From the NCBI RefSeq assembly GCF_003710825.1, contig NZ_RHHQ01000024.1, positions 20,676-84,675 on the forward strand: 64,000 nt of DNA. The letters are read 5' to 3'. Under the pieces are notes generated by a model that did no database searches, was not told where the DNA came from, and saw only the letters and a program-made list of their open reading frames with translations. Positions 41,691-50,726 of the stretch are shown piece after piece. Within the stretch, counting starts at the first letter, position 1. Each line of letters begins with the position of its first letter. This DNA comes from Brevibacillus fluminis. Its GTDB lineage: Bacteria; Bacillota; Bacilli; Brevibacillales; Brevibacillaceae. Both the position numbers and the translations under genes were made by a program.

Positions 41691-43092
41691 CTACCCCCTC
41701 AGCCTCCGTCGGCAAAATCACCGTAAAATACACTCCTTCTTCGCCATTATCCACACGAATGCTACCGCCATGCGACTCGATGACAGCGCGTGCGATTGCC
41801 AGCCCCAGCCCATGCTTACCGGATTTGCCTTTGCGGAAGCGCTGGAACAGCTGCGGAAGCAAATTTTCCTCAATCGGCGGCCCGTCATTAGACAATATCA
41901 ACTCCAACCTATCTGAAAACGAGGAGCTGCGGATGCTGAGCTTCGATTTGGCATAGCGAAGCTGGTTTTCCAAAATGTTGACGAATGCGGTGCTGAGCTG
42001 CTCGCCATCTCCGTAACAGTACAACGAATGAGGAAGATGCACGTCCCACTCTATTGCCGGGTTCAGGACGGACAGGCGCTGATGGATCAACGTGAACAGC
42101 TCGACCAAATCGACGCGTTTGAACTGGGTCATCTGCGCTACCGATTCGATTTTCGTCAAATAGAGGAGCTGTTCCACGACTTTTTCTAGACGTTTGCTTT
42201 CCTCCATGATGATTGCGAGCCCGTGGTCGGCTTGCTCACCTTGAAAGACGCCTTCTGCAAGTCCTTGCGTATAGCCTTGAATCGCCATGATCGGTGTCTT
42301 TAGCTCATGCGAGATGTTCTGGATGAAGTGGCGCTGCGACTCGTCGTATTCCTTCAGCTGATTTTTCATTTTGTCAAAAGAGCGGGCGAGCTGGCCGATT
42401 TCATCCTGCCGGTCGACCTTAAGGGGCACGTCGAATTGGCGCAGGGCGATTTTTTGGCACGACTCATCCAGCCTGCGGATCGGCGCACTCAAATAGCGGC
42501 TGAACCACATGGCAAGGAGCCAGCTCATCACCAAAATGATCGCGAAAACGATGAAAAACTGCTGGGTCAGCACGGCGTTGATGTTATTTAAATCGCGCTC
42601 TTTGGAAAACAGCACAAGGTAGTAGGGGAACGAGTGGTAATTGAGCTGCTTGCTAACGAACAGATACGTTTCATGGCTGCGGTCGAGTGTCCCGCGCTGC
42701 AGTTCATCTTTTTTGTAGGTGGCGGCCATATGATACAGCTGTACCAGATCGCTTTGCGGCACCTGTTCGGTGCTTCGCTGCCCCAAGAGCTCTCCGTTCG
42801 GCCCGTATACGAGCACGTCAAAGGAGTATTCGTACTTGGACAAAAGCAATTGCAAGAAGAGTGGGGCGGAAGCAGGGAAAGGTAGCAATTCATTATGCTC
42901 GGTAAACGAGATGTGGCTCGATAGTTCATTGAACTCGTCTTCCAGCAGCGAAAACGTATTGCTGACCAAATACTGTTTGATCGCCATCGGATACAGAACG
43001 CCCACGCTGCTTCCCAGCAAGATGGTCAGCAGCATGAACAGAATGAGGATTTGGCGGGAGAGCGGCCAGTTTTTCAAGCGCAAGAGCTTCAT
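41683..43092 (-). CDS. Sensor histidine kinase, CssS-like
   Basis: 469 residues. Two membrane helices (about 15-37 and 178-200) frame an extracytoplasmic sensor domain, followed by HAMP, the H-box HFIQNISHELKTPIMAIQGY (phosphorylatable His) and ATP-binding N (NILENQLRYAK), and G boxes (GKHGLGLAIARAVIESHGG). It resembles CssS, which senses secretion stress, but this is a family-level impression. Leftward operon with the response regulator, four-base overlap. Confidence 0.9.
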   Translation of the reverse strand: MKLLRLKNWPLSRQILILFMLLTILLGSSVGVLYPMAIKQYLVSNTFSLLEDEFNELSSHISFTEHNELLPFPASAPLFLQLLLSKYEYSFDVLVYGPNGELLGQRSTEQVPQSDLVQLYHMAATYKKDELQRGTLDRSHETYLFVSKQLNYHSFPYYLVLFSKERDLNNINAVLTQQFFIVFAIILVMSWLLAMWFSRYLSAPIRRLDESCQKIALRQFDVPLKVDRQDEIGQLARSFDKMKNQLKEYDESQRHFIQNISHELKTPIMAIQGYTQGLAEGVFQGEQADHGLAIIMEESKRLEKVVEQLLYLTKIESVAQMTQFKRVDLVELFTLIHQRLSVLNPAIEWDVHLPHSLYCYGDGEQLSTAFVNILENQLRYAKSKLSIRSSSFSDRLELILSNDGPPIEENLLPQLFQRFRKGKSGKHGLGLAIARAVIESHGGSIRVDNGEEGVYFTVILPTEAEGVAS

Positions 43093-43793
43093 AGATTGGT
43101 CATCCTGTACCCGAATCCGTAGACGGTCTCCAATGGGAATTCCGGCAGCTTCCGGCGAATCCGCTTGACCAGATCATCGACGGCACGGTCAGACCCGATG
43201 TAATCGTCTCCCCAGATGGCGGTCAATATTTGCTCGCGGTGGAGCGCTTGGTTCGGATTGCGCAAAAAGAAGGAGATCAGGTCGAACTCTTTCGTCGTCA
43301 AATCAATCGGCGTTTCGTTTTCTTTGATCAGCCGCCCTTTTTCAGAGATCAAGTAAGGCCCGACCGCCAACCAGTCCTGGTATTGCTGCTGAGGCGACGC
43401 GACCGTTGGAACCGCTGCTTTTTCATAAGTACGCTGGAGCAGCTTCTGGACGCGGATGACGAGCTCGCGCGGCAAAAACGGTTTGGCCAAGTAATCGTCG
43501 CTGCCCAGCTCCAAACCAAGCACTTTATCCATATCTTGATCGCGAGCGGAAATGAAGATGATCGGTACATTCGATTGTTTGCGGATCAAACGGAGCAGCT
43601 CATAGCCGTCGATATCCGGCAGCATGATATCGAGAATCCAGAGATGCGGTTGCTCTTTATCCAAAATGGCAAGCACCTCAGAGCCGGATTGGAAGGTCTT
43701 GACCTGGAAACCGGCATTCAGCAGGTACGAGTTTAATAACTGTAAAAGATTCGTTTCATCATCGACCAAATAGATTACGTAAGGTGAAGACAT
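43089..43793 (-). CDS. OmpR-family response regulator, CssR-like
   Basis: 234 residues. Receiver domain with acidic pair DDE (11-13), phospho-acceptor Asp55 in WILDIMLPDIDGYELL and Lys in YLAKPF. The C-terminal winged helix has LTTKEFDLISFFLRNPNQALHREQIL and ends VYGFGYRM. It is upstream of, and overlaps, the kinase gene. The 273-base gap to yerB (43794-44066) holds a leftward extended -10 box TGCTACAAT near 43829-43838 and no gene. Confidence 0.92.
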   Translation of the reverse strand: MSSPYVIYLVDDETNLLQLLNSYLLNAGFQVKTFQSGSEVLAILDKEQPHLWILDIMLPDIDGYELLRLIRKQSNVPIIFISARDQDMDKVLGLELGSDDYLAKPFLPRELVIRVQKLLQRTYEKAAVPTVASPQQQYQDWLAVGPYLISEKGRLIKENETPIDLTTKEFDLISFFLRNPNQALHREQILTAIWGDDYIGSDRAVDDLVKRIRRKLPEFPLETVYGFGYRMTNL

Positions 43794-44066
43794 AGGGTCT
43801 GTTCCCTCCCTATCAGGATTTCTTTTTATATTGTAGCATAGCGCAAAAATGGATGTATGGGAGCGATATAGGAGGACTGTGTAAAACTTGTGAAAGCCCG
43901 CCGTTGCAGAGTAGTTCCTTGTATGGGGATTCTTTTTTTTCGTCTAGGAAAGTTTAAAGGATAGAGATTGGCTGCAAAAAGGGAAGGATTCCCAAACATT
44001 CGTAGAGAAAACAAAACGGCACGAACATGCCCAGAGTAAAAACGCCAAAGAAGGAAGTGGTCAGAT

Positions 44067-45131
44067 ATGAGCAAGCGCTTGAACCGAACCGCCCTCTCAA
44101 TCATGATGTTGATTCTCTTAACCGCATGTGCACAAGAAACAACGGTTCCGCCTGCCCAAACTGAACCGCCCGCACCCACGCCAACTCCTCAGCCGGTGAC
44201 GCAGCAGCCTTCCCCCGAACAGCCTACTTATTCGTATACCGCTCCTTTGACTGGCATGGGCACCAACGAACCCGTGGATCATCGTCCGATCATGGTGATG
44301 GTCAACAACGCTCCCCCAGCTCGCCCGCAGTCGGGACTGGACAAGGCGGACATCGTTTACGAATTGCTGGCAGAGGGCGAGATGACGCGCTTCGTCGCGA
44401 TTTATCAAAGCCAAAAGCCAAAGGTGATCGGACCTGTCCGCAGCATCCGCCCTTATTTCATCCAATTGGGTGCGGGCTTTGATGCGGTCATGATCCACGC
44501 AGGAGGCAGCCCCGAGGCGCTGGAGACATTAGCTCACTCCACCACTTACAATTCCGTTAACGAAATCTCCAACGGAAAATACTTTTGGCGGGAAAAATTC
44601 CGCAAAATGCCGCACAATCTGTACACCGATCTCGACCGTATCGATAAAGCGATCGCTGACAAAGGGATGCGCGACCGATCAGAATTGCCGTTTCTGCCGT
44701 TTCTACCGGCCGATACTGTGATTACGGATGGCGCAAAGGCAGAGACGATCCAGGTAACCTATCATTCGCTGAACAAAGCCAGCTACACGTATGATCCGGA
44801 GAGCAAAAAATATTTGCGCTTCACGGCTGGAAAGCCTCATACCGATCTCGTCACCAAACAACAGCTGTCTGTGACCAATCTGCTGGTGATCGCTGCCCGC
44901 CACAAAATTTTGGACAGCGAGGGACGTCGCGAGGTAGATATCAACGGTCCGGGAGATGGGTACCTGTTTCAGCAAGGAAAGGTACAACCGGTAATCTGGA
45001 AACGTGTGAACGGCGTGATCCGGGCATATTCCGTAACCGACCAAAAGGAACTGCCGCTGCTACCTGGAAATACATGGGTGAACATTCTACCTGACAAACC
45101 GGGGCTTGCGAAAGAACTTTCTTTCCAATAA
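44067..45131 (+). CDS. yerB: DUF3048 lipoprotein YerB
   Basis: 354 residues. Signal peptide with lipobox LLTAC (Cys21), a Pro/Thr-rich linker to about residue 50, then a DUF3048 domain (PIMVMVNNAPPARPQSGLDK, PVRSIRPYFIQLGAGFDAV). A surface lipoprotein of unknown biochemical role. Its position before yerC-pcrB-pcrA-ligA matches B. subtilis; in that genome it directly follows yerA, whereas here about 17.6 kb intervenes. Confidence 0.9.
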   Translation: MSKRLNRTALSIMMLILLTACAQETTVPPAQTEPPAPTPTPQPVTQQPSPEQPTYSYTAPLTGMGTNEPVDHRPIMVMVNNAPPARPQSGLDKADIVYELLAEGEMTRFVAIYQSQKPKVIGPVRSIRPYFIQLGAGFDAVMIHAGGSPEALETLAHSTTYNSVNEISNGKYFWREKFRKMPHNLYTDLDRIDKAIADKGMRDRSELPFLPFLPADTVITDGAKAETIQVTYHSLNKASYTYDPESKKYLRFTAGKPHTDLVTKQQLSVTNLLVIAARHKILDSEGRREVDINGPGDGYLFQQGKVQPVIWKRVNGVIRAYSVTDQKELPLLPGNTWVNILPDKPGLAKELSFQ

Positions 45132-45173
45132 AAATTTTTTTATAATAAGTGGGTACCAAAGCCTAAGATTCGC

Positions 45174-45202
45174 TTGAATTGGTCTCGTTTTTGACCTAAG
45201 AT
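45174..45202 (+). promoter_or_regulatory. Possible promoter for yerC-pcrB
   Basis: TTGAAT, 17-base spacer, TAAGAT, upstream of yerC. Moderate match only. Confidence 0.4.
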
Positions 45203-45279
45203 AAATAAAGTGACTGTAGGGCTTTAAAATTGTAAAGATTTAAAGAGCTTATTTTTCACCATATAGATGAGGTGAGTGT

Positions 45280-45570
45280 ATGCAATTGGAGAAACTGAAG
45301 GGGAAGGGAATCGAGCAGCTTTTCGAAGCGGTTTTGTCGCTTGAGACCATGGAAGAGTGCTATCAGTTTTTTGACGATCTCTGCACTATTAATGAAATGC
45401 AATCGCTTGCACAGCGGTTGGAAGTAGCCCGGATGCTGCGTAAAGGGTTCACGTACAATCAGATCGAAGCGGAAACCGGCGCGAGTACAGCTACCATCTC
45501 CCGTGTAAAGCGCTGCCTGAATTACGGAAACGATGGCTATCAGCTTGCCCTGGAGCGAATTGGAAGGTAA
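45280..45570 (+). CDS. yerC: YerC/TrpR-like DNA-binding protein
   Basis: 96 residues. Homologue of the TrpR-related YerC/YecD family: the helix-turn-helix lies in KGFTYNQIEAETGASTATISRVKRCLNYG (residues about 55-83). TrpR-like repressors bind DNA as dimers; the ligand of this branch is not established. Start behind GAGGTGAG; pcrB follows by 15 bases. Confidence 0.92.
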   Translation: MQLEKLKGKGIEQLFEAVLSLETMEECYQFFDDLCTINEMQSLAQRLEVARMLRKGFTYNQIEAETGASTATISRVKRCLNYGNDGYQLALERIGR

Positions 45571-45585
45571 ACTAGGAGGCTTGCT

Positions 45586-46284
45586 GTGATCGATTTTCAT
45601 AATTGGCGACATGTATTCAAATTGGACCCGGATAAGCCGATCGATGACGATGCGCTGGAAGCGATATGCGATTCCGGTACAGATGGGATCATTGTCGGCG
45701 GGACGCTGGGGATTACGTATGACAATACGTTGGAGCTGATGGCGCGGATTCGCCGCTATGCGGTTCCCACTGTTTTGGAAGTGTCCAATCTGGAAGCGGT
45801 CGTGCCGGGCTTTGATGCGTATTTTCTGCCGTTAGTCCTGAATGCGGGCGATCCGGATTGGCTAATCGCTCCCCATGTGGCTGGTCTGACCGCCTATGGC
45901 TCTTACATCCATTGGGAGGAGATTTTCGCGGAAGGGTACTTGATCCTTAACCCTGATGCGGCTGCAGCCAAGCTGACCAAGGCTCGTCCCGTGACAGGCA
46001 AGGAAGAAGCCAAAGCGTATGCACGGGTGGCTGCGCATATTTGCAAAACGCCGATTTTTTACGTGGAATACAGCGGCATGTATGGCGATCCTGAGATCGT
46101 TCGCGCGTGCAAGTCCGGCTACGAGGGTGGAACGCTGTTTTACGGCGGCGGCATCACCGGTGTCGAACAAGCGCGGGAGATGGCGGCGATTGCCGATGTC
46201 GTGGTTGTAGGCAATATCGTTTACGATGATGTGGAAGCGGCGCTTATGACCGTGCAAGCGGTGAAAGAGGTCAACCGGCCTTAA
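45586..46284 (+). CDS. pcrB: Heptaprenylglyceryl phosphate synthase
   Basis: 232 residues, TIM barrel of the PcrB/GGGP synthase family. Transfers a heptaprenyl group to glycerol-1-phosphate in Bacillales. Phosphate-binding segments IIVGGTLGITYDN, YVEYSGMYGDPE and FYGGGITGVEQA are visible. GTG start behind AGGAGG. In B. subtilis pcrB is next to pcrA; here the phzF/lysR pair is inserted between them. Confidence 0.94.
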   Translation: MIDFHNWRHVFKLDPDKPIDDDALEAICDSGTDGIIVGGTLGITYDNTLELMARIRRYAVPTVLEVSNLEAVVPGFDAYFLPLVLNAGDPDWLIAPHVAGLTAYGSYIHWEEIFAEGYLILNPDAAAAKLTKARPVTGKEEAKAYARVAAHICKTPIFYVEYSGMYGDPEIVRACKSGYEGGTLFYGGGITGVEQAREMAAIADVVVVGNIVYDDVEAALMTVQAVKEVNRP

Positions 46285-46288
46285 TCGT

Positions 46289-46349
46289 ATTGCAAAAAGA
46301 AGGCGACGTCCGAGAAAAGCGATTTTCTCCGGCGTCGCCTTTTTGCAAT
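46289..46349. terminator. Bidirectional terminator between pcrB and phzF
   Basis: TTGCAAAAAGAAGGCGAC pairs with GTCGCCTTTTTGCAA, with an inner GAGAAAA/TTTTCTC pair. It serves the convergent genes. Confidence 0.88.
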
Positions 46350-46360
46350 GCGATTGGAAA

Positions 46361-47260
46361 TCAGTATGCCAAGCGTCCAGCGACCGTAATGACGGCTGCC
46401 CCTGAAATTTTGATGAGCGGCAACGGTGCAGCAGGCTCAATCATCGCATGCAGCGTGCCGGGGCGGCCGACCGCATCGCCCTGGCCGATCACCAGGCGAG
46501 TGAGAGCATCCGCAGGAACCAAGCCTTCGAGCGCTAGGTAACCGGAAAGCGCACCGTTTGCGGAGCCTGTCACCGGATCTTCCGGTATCCCGATCGCCGG
46601 GCAAAAATCGCGCGTATATAGATCATAGCCGGGGCGGTTTGTGGCAAACGTGAACAAATGCGTCGTCACAACGCCGATTTCTTCATTCATTTTACCCAGT
46701 TCAGCCAACAGGGGAGCGGCGGCATCGATGGCTGCCTGCGTTTTGACGGGCACAAGCAAATGCCAGTTGGCGGTGCTGGCGATGCGGATCGGATAGCGCT
46801 CATCAACATCGTCAGTGCGGATTCCGAGCAAGCGGGCCAGCTCAGGCAGCGGATATTCCAGTGGTTTTACCTTTGGAGCCGCTTGGGTCATGGTGACACG
46901 GGTTAGCTCGCCGTTCTCCTTTTCCCAGGCAATCGGCACCAGCCCGATATTCGTATCGAACACAACTTTTTCAGCTCGGTCGGCCCAGCCGAGGCGGGTA
47001 GCCAGCAGCCATGCAGAGCCTACCGTAGCGTGCCCGCAAAAATCAATTTCGACCGTTGGCGTAAAGAAACGTACGCGAAAGTCCGCTCCTGCTTTTTCAC
47101 TGGGGAACAAGAAAGCCGTTTCCGATTGGTTCAGCTCGCGGGCAATTCGCTGCATTTGCTCATCGGATAGCCCTTCCGCATGGGGCACAACCCCAGCTGC
47201 ATTCCCGCCGAACGATTGCGAAGTAAACGCGTCAATTAAATAAATGTCAATTTCTTTCAT
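46361..47260 (-). CDS. PhzF-family isomerase
   Basis: 299 residues, diaminopimelate epimerase-like fold of the PhzF family. Catalytic Glu47 is in LNQSETAF; FCGHATVGSAWLLA and the GIPEDPVTGSANGAL site are conserved. No phenazine genes are near, so the substrate is unknown. Divergent from the LysR gene, with a palindromic operator inside its promoter. Confidence 0.9.
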   Translation of the reverse strand: MKEIDIYLIDAFTSQSFGGNAAGVVPHAEGLSDEQMQRIARELNQSETAFLFPSEKAGADFRVRFFTPTVEIDFCGHATVGSAWLLATRLGWADRAEKVVFDTNIGLVPIAWEKENGELTRVTMTQAAPKVKPLEYPLPELARLLGIRTDDVDERYPIRIASTANWHLLVPVKTQAAIDAAAPLLAELGKMNEEIGVVTTHLFTFATNRPGYDLYTRDFCPAIGIPEDPVTGSANGALSGYLALEGLVPADALTRLVIGQGDAVGRPGTLHAMIEPAAPLPLIKISGAAVITVAGRLAY

Positions 47261-47295
47261 TTGTCATTCGCTCCTTTTCGCTCTATCTTGCTTTC

Positions 47296-47324
47296 AGTAT
47301 AATGATGGTACTACCATCAGACAA
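47296..47324 (-). promoter_or_regulatory. phzF-like gene promoter with palindromic operator in the spacer
   Basis: Leftward: TTGTCT, 17-base spacer, TATACT. The perfect 17-base palindrome TGATGGTACTACCATCA (47303-47319) occupies the whole spacer. A regulator bound there would block RNA polymerase; the divergent LysR protein is the natural candidate. Confidence 0.65.
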
Positions 47325-47381
47325 ATGAATGTTCCTCATGGGATGAATGAGTGATTTTCATGCAAGGAGCGTGATACCATT

Positions 47382-48263
47382 ATGACGTTGATGCAAGCGC
47401 AGGTGTTTTTGGCTGTCGTGGAAACTGGAACGTTCACCAAGGCGGGAGAGCGGCTCAACCTGAGCCAATCGGGCGTGAGCCACACTATCTCAGGCCTGGA
47501 GACAGAGCTCGGTATCCAGCTGCTCGTGCGAAACCGGCACGGCATCAAGCTAACGCAAGCGGGGGAGCGAATTTTGGCCCACGTCAGGGAAATGGTCAAC
47601 CGGGCCGAGCAAATCAGGCAGATCGCCGCCGATACGATCGGCATGTCGATCGGGACGATTCGCATCGGGAGTTTTCCAAGCGCCTCCGCCAAGCTTTTAC
47701 CAGGCATCATCCGCTCGTTTCAGGAGCAGTTTCCGCAGATCGAGCTCGTTTTTTGCGAAGGCACGTACGGGCAAATTGTGCAGTGGCTGCATGTCGGTGA
47801 GGTCGATGCCGCTTTTGTCACACTGCCGACACCGGGCTTTGATAGCATCGCATTGATTGAGGATCCGTTGGTGGCGGTATTGCCCCACGATCACTCGTTG
47901 GTCGGCAAGAATGTTGTAACGCATGAAGAAATCGCCGCCGAACCGTTCATATTGCCACTCGCTGGCTGTGAAAAGCTGGTGCTGGAATCGTTCCAGCGAG
48001 CAGGTGCAACCCCACAAATCCGTTTCGAGGTTGCTGACAATCCAACCATTTTGGCGATGGTCAAAGAAGGACTCGGGCTGTCGATCGTGCCGCGGCTGAC
48101 ACTGCCTACGTCCCTGGACCGGGTAGTGGCGGTTCCGCTAGCTATGGAGGCGGCAAGAAGCATCGGTCTCGCCGTCCCAGTACTCGATGATGCGGCGCCT
48201 GCCGTTAAGGCGTTTAGGCAGTCGGCGCTGGAATGGGTGGGGCAATATCGGGAGCGTTTGTGA
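47382..48263 (+). CDS. LysR-family transcriptional regulator
   Basis: 293 residues. N-terminal winged helix (FTKAGERLNLSQSGVSHTISGLE, residues about 19-41), linker helix, then a two-lobed effector domain (IRIGSFPSASAKLLPGIIRSF onward). Closest in layout to CysL/CbbR-type regulators. Divergent from the PhzF-family gene, which it most likely controls. ATG behind AAGGAGCG. Confidence 0.92.
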   Translation: MTLMQAQVFLAVVETGTFTKAGERLNLSQSGVSHTISGLETELGIQLLVRNRHGIKLTQAGERILAHVREMVNRAEQIRQIAADTIGMSIGTIRIGSFPSASAKLLPGIIRSFQEQFPQIELVFCEGTYGQIVQWLHVGEVDAAFVTLPTPGFDSIALIEDPLVAVLPHDHSLVGKNVVTHEEIAAEPFILPLAGCEKLVLESFQRAGATPQIRFEVADNPTILAMVKEGLGLSIVPRLTLPTSLDRVVAVPLAMEAARSIGLAVPVLDDAAPAVKAFRQSALEWVGQYRERL

Positions 48264-48389
48264 ATGAAAAATCTGCTCCGGTTTTCTCCGTCACAGATGC
48301 AGCAAAAAAGTGGCGGCAGCGGCTGACTTATGCCAAAATAAGAACATATGCTTTTATTCGGTTTGTAATAAGTGAAAGGTGGCAAACGA

Positions 48390-50699
48390 ATGTCGATGTC
48401 GTTTCAAGATAAATTCCTCTCTGGTCTCAATCCGCAGCAGCGGGAAGCTGTCGCAACAACTGAAGGGCCCGTGCTGATCATGGCTGGCGCAGGGAGCGGT
48501 AAGACGCGCGTGCTAACCCAGCGCATCGCTTATTTGATCGGGGTGCACAGACGGGCGCCGTGGAGCATCCTAGCCATTACATTTACCAACAAAGCGGCCC
48601 GCGAGATGAAAAACCGTGTGGCCAGTCTGGTCGGCAGCGGTGCTGAGGACATCTGGATCTCGACCTTCCACTCGCTGTGCGTCCGTATTTTGCGCCGCGA
48701 TATCGATCGGATGGGGATCAACCGCAGCTTTACGATTTTGGATGCAGGAGACCAGCTGACCGTAATCAAGCAATGCTTGAAGGAGCTGAATCTCGATCCG
48801 AAGCAGTATGAGCCGCGCAATGTGCTAGGCGCGATCAGCACGGCGAAAAACGAACTGATTGACGCAGCCGCGTACGCACAAACGGCCGGGGACCCATTCC
48901 AGCGCACAGTGGCACGCGTATTTGAGCTGTACCAGAAAAAGCTGAAAAACAACCAATCGCTCGACTTTGACGATTTGATCATGACGACCGTCCGGCTGTT
49001 CAAAGAGGAGCCGGAGGTACTTGAGTTTTACCAGAAGAAGTTCCAGTACGTCCACGTCGACGAGTATCAGGATACGAACCGTGCGCAATACCAGCTGATC
49101 AAGCTGTTGGCCAGCGGCTATCAAAACATTTGCTGCGTGGGCGATGCGGACCAGAGTATTTATAAATGGCGTGGTGCCGATATTTCGATCATCCTGAACT
49201 TTGAAAAGGATTATCCGAATGCGAAATTGATCAAACTGGAACAAAACTACCGTTCAACAAAGACGATTTTGCAGGCGGCTAACAGGGTGATCGAAAAAAA
49301 CGTGGCGCGCAAAGACAAGAATCTTTGGACGGAAAACGAGGATGGGGAGAAAATCCATTTTTACGAAGGCGGCTCCGAGCACGAGGAAGCGTATTTCATC
49401 GTCGATACAATCCGTCAGCACTTGTCCAAATACAAAAGCTTTGACCGATTCGCCGTGCTGTATCGGACGAATGCCCAGTCCCGTGTGGTGGAGGAAGTGT
49501 TCATCAAGTCGAACATCCCGTATACCATCGTGGGCGGCACGAAGTTCTACGATCGCAAAGAGATCAAAGACGTCCTCGCCTATCTGCGTCTCATTTCCAA
49601 TCCGGATGATGACATCAGCCTCGAGCGGATCATCAACGTGCCGAAGCGTAACATCGGGGATACAACCGTGGACAAAATCCGCGAGTTCGCTTCCCGCCAA
49701 GGCGTATCCATGTTCCGCGCGATTCAGGACGCAGGCTACATGGGGCTGCCAGCGCGCACGACCAATGCGATCCTGTCCTTTAGCGATCTGGTCAATGGCT
49801 TTACGCAGATGACCGACTTCCTGTCTGTGACCGAGCTGGTTGAAGAGGTGCTGGAAAAGTCGGGCTACCGCCAAACGCTGCGCGAGGACAAATCGCTGGA
49901 AGCGGCGGCACGCCTGGAGAATATCGAGGAGTTTTTATCCGTTACCCAGGAATTCGAGAAAAAGAGTGAAGATAGAAGCTTGATCGCATTTTTGACAGAC
50001 TTGGCGCTGGTTGCCGACATCGATACGCTTGGCGACGACGGCCAGCAAGACGATGCCCCAGCCGAAGGCCAGGTAGTCTTGATGACGCTGCACAGTGCGA
50101 AGGGGCTGGAGTTTCCGGTCGTCTTTCTGGTCGGGATGGAAGAAGGCGTATTCCCGCACAGCCGCGCGTTGTTCGATGACAGTGAGCTGGAGGAGGAACG
50201 CAGGCTCGCATATGTGGGGATCACTCGCGCGGAAGAGCGTCTTTATTTGACGTGCGCGCGGATGCGCACGTTGTTTGGACGGACCAGCTACAATGCGACA
50301 TCGCGCTTCATCGACGAGATTCCGTCAGAGGCGCTAGAAGGACGGGAACAGCAGGAGCGTTCTGGCGGCTTCGGCCGTACCGGCTTTGGCGCGACAGCAC
50401 GTCCGCAAAGTGGGGAAAGCCGCTTTGGCGTCAAGCCGCTGCAGCCGCGCACGACAGCCGCATTCGGGCAGAAGCCGGCATCCAGCAGCATCATTTCGCC
50501 GGCAAAACTTACGCACCACGGCAAAGCAGCAGGAATTGACTGGAAAGTGGGCGAAAAAGTGAAGCACGGTAAATGGGGCATCGGAACGGTAGTCAGCGTG
50601 AAAGGGAAAGGCGACGATATCGAGCTGGACATTGCCTTCCCGAGCCCGGTCGGAATCAAAAAGCTGTTGGCCAATTTTGCGCCGATTGAAAAAGCATAA
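48390..50699 (+). CDS. pcrA: ATP-dependent DNA helicase PcrA
   Basis: 769 residues, superfamily 1A 3'-5' helicase (UvrD/PcrA). Walker A GAGSGKT at 33-39, motif Ia ITFTNKAAREM, Walker B VHVDEYQDTN, motif III VGDADQSIYKWRGAD, motif IV-VI including VALMT-type VVLMTLHSAKGLEFP and VGITRAEERLYL. A low-complexity Gly/Arg/Ala stretch (about 650-700) precedes the C-terminal Tudor-like KHGKWGIGTVVSVKG that binds RNA polymerase in relatives. ATG at 48390 behind AAAGGTGG. Confidence 0.97.
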   Translation: MSMSFQDKFLSGLNPQQREAVATTEGPVLIMAGAGSGKTRVLTQRIAYLIGVHRRAPWSILAITFTNKAAREMKNRVASLVGSGAEDIWISTFHSLCVRILRRDIDRMGINRSFTILDAGDQLTVIKQCLKELNLDPKQYEPRNVLGAISTAKNELIDAAAYAQTAGDPFQRTVARVFELYQKKLKNNQSLDFDDLIMTTVRLFKEEPEVLEFYQKKFQYVHVDEYQDTNRAQYQLIKLLASGYQNICCVGDADQSIYKWRGADISIILNFEKDYPNAKLIKLEQNYRSTKTILQAANRVIEKNVARKDKNLWTENEDGEKIHFYEGGSEHEEAYFIVDTIRQHLSKYKSFDRFAVLYRTNAQSRVVEEVFIKSNIPYTIVGGTKFYDRKEIKDVLAYLRLISNPDDDISLERIINVPKRNIGDTTVDKIREFASRQGVSMFRAIQDAGYMGLPARTTNAILSFSDLVNGFTQMTDFLSVTELVEEVLEKSGYRQTLREDKSLEAAARLENIEEFLSVTQEFEKKSEDRSLIAFLTDLALVADIDTLGDDGQQDDAPAEGQVVLMTLHSAKGLEFPVVFLVGMEEGVFPHSRALFDDSELEEERRLAYVGITRAEERLYLTCARMRTLFGRTSYNATSRFIDEIPSEALEGREQQERSGGFGRTGFGATARPQSGESRFGVKPLQPRTTAAFGQKPASSSIISPAKLTHHGKAAGIDWKVGEKVKHGKWGIGTVVSVKGKGDDIELDIAFPSPVGIKKLLANFAPIEKA

Positions 50700-50726
50700 C
50701 CCCATTTTTGGTGGAGGGATTTATAC

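Noticed and set aside
41475..41726. Small plus-strand frame inside the long inverted repeat
   Set aside because: The sequence is explained by the nested repeat and has no ribosome binding site.
44021..44030. PurR box-like ACGAACATGC upstream of yerB
   Set aside because: A lone partial half-box without a partner or suitable promoter position.
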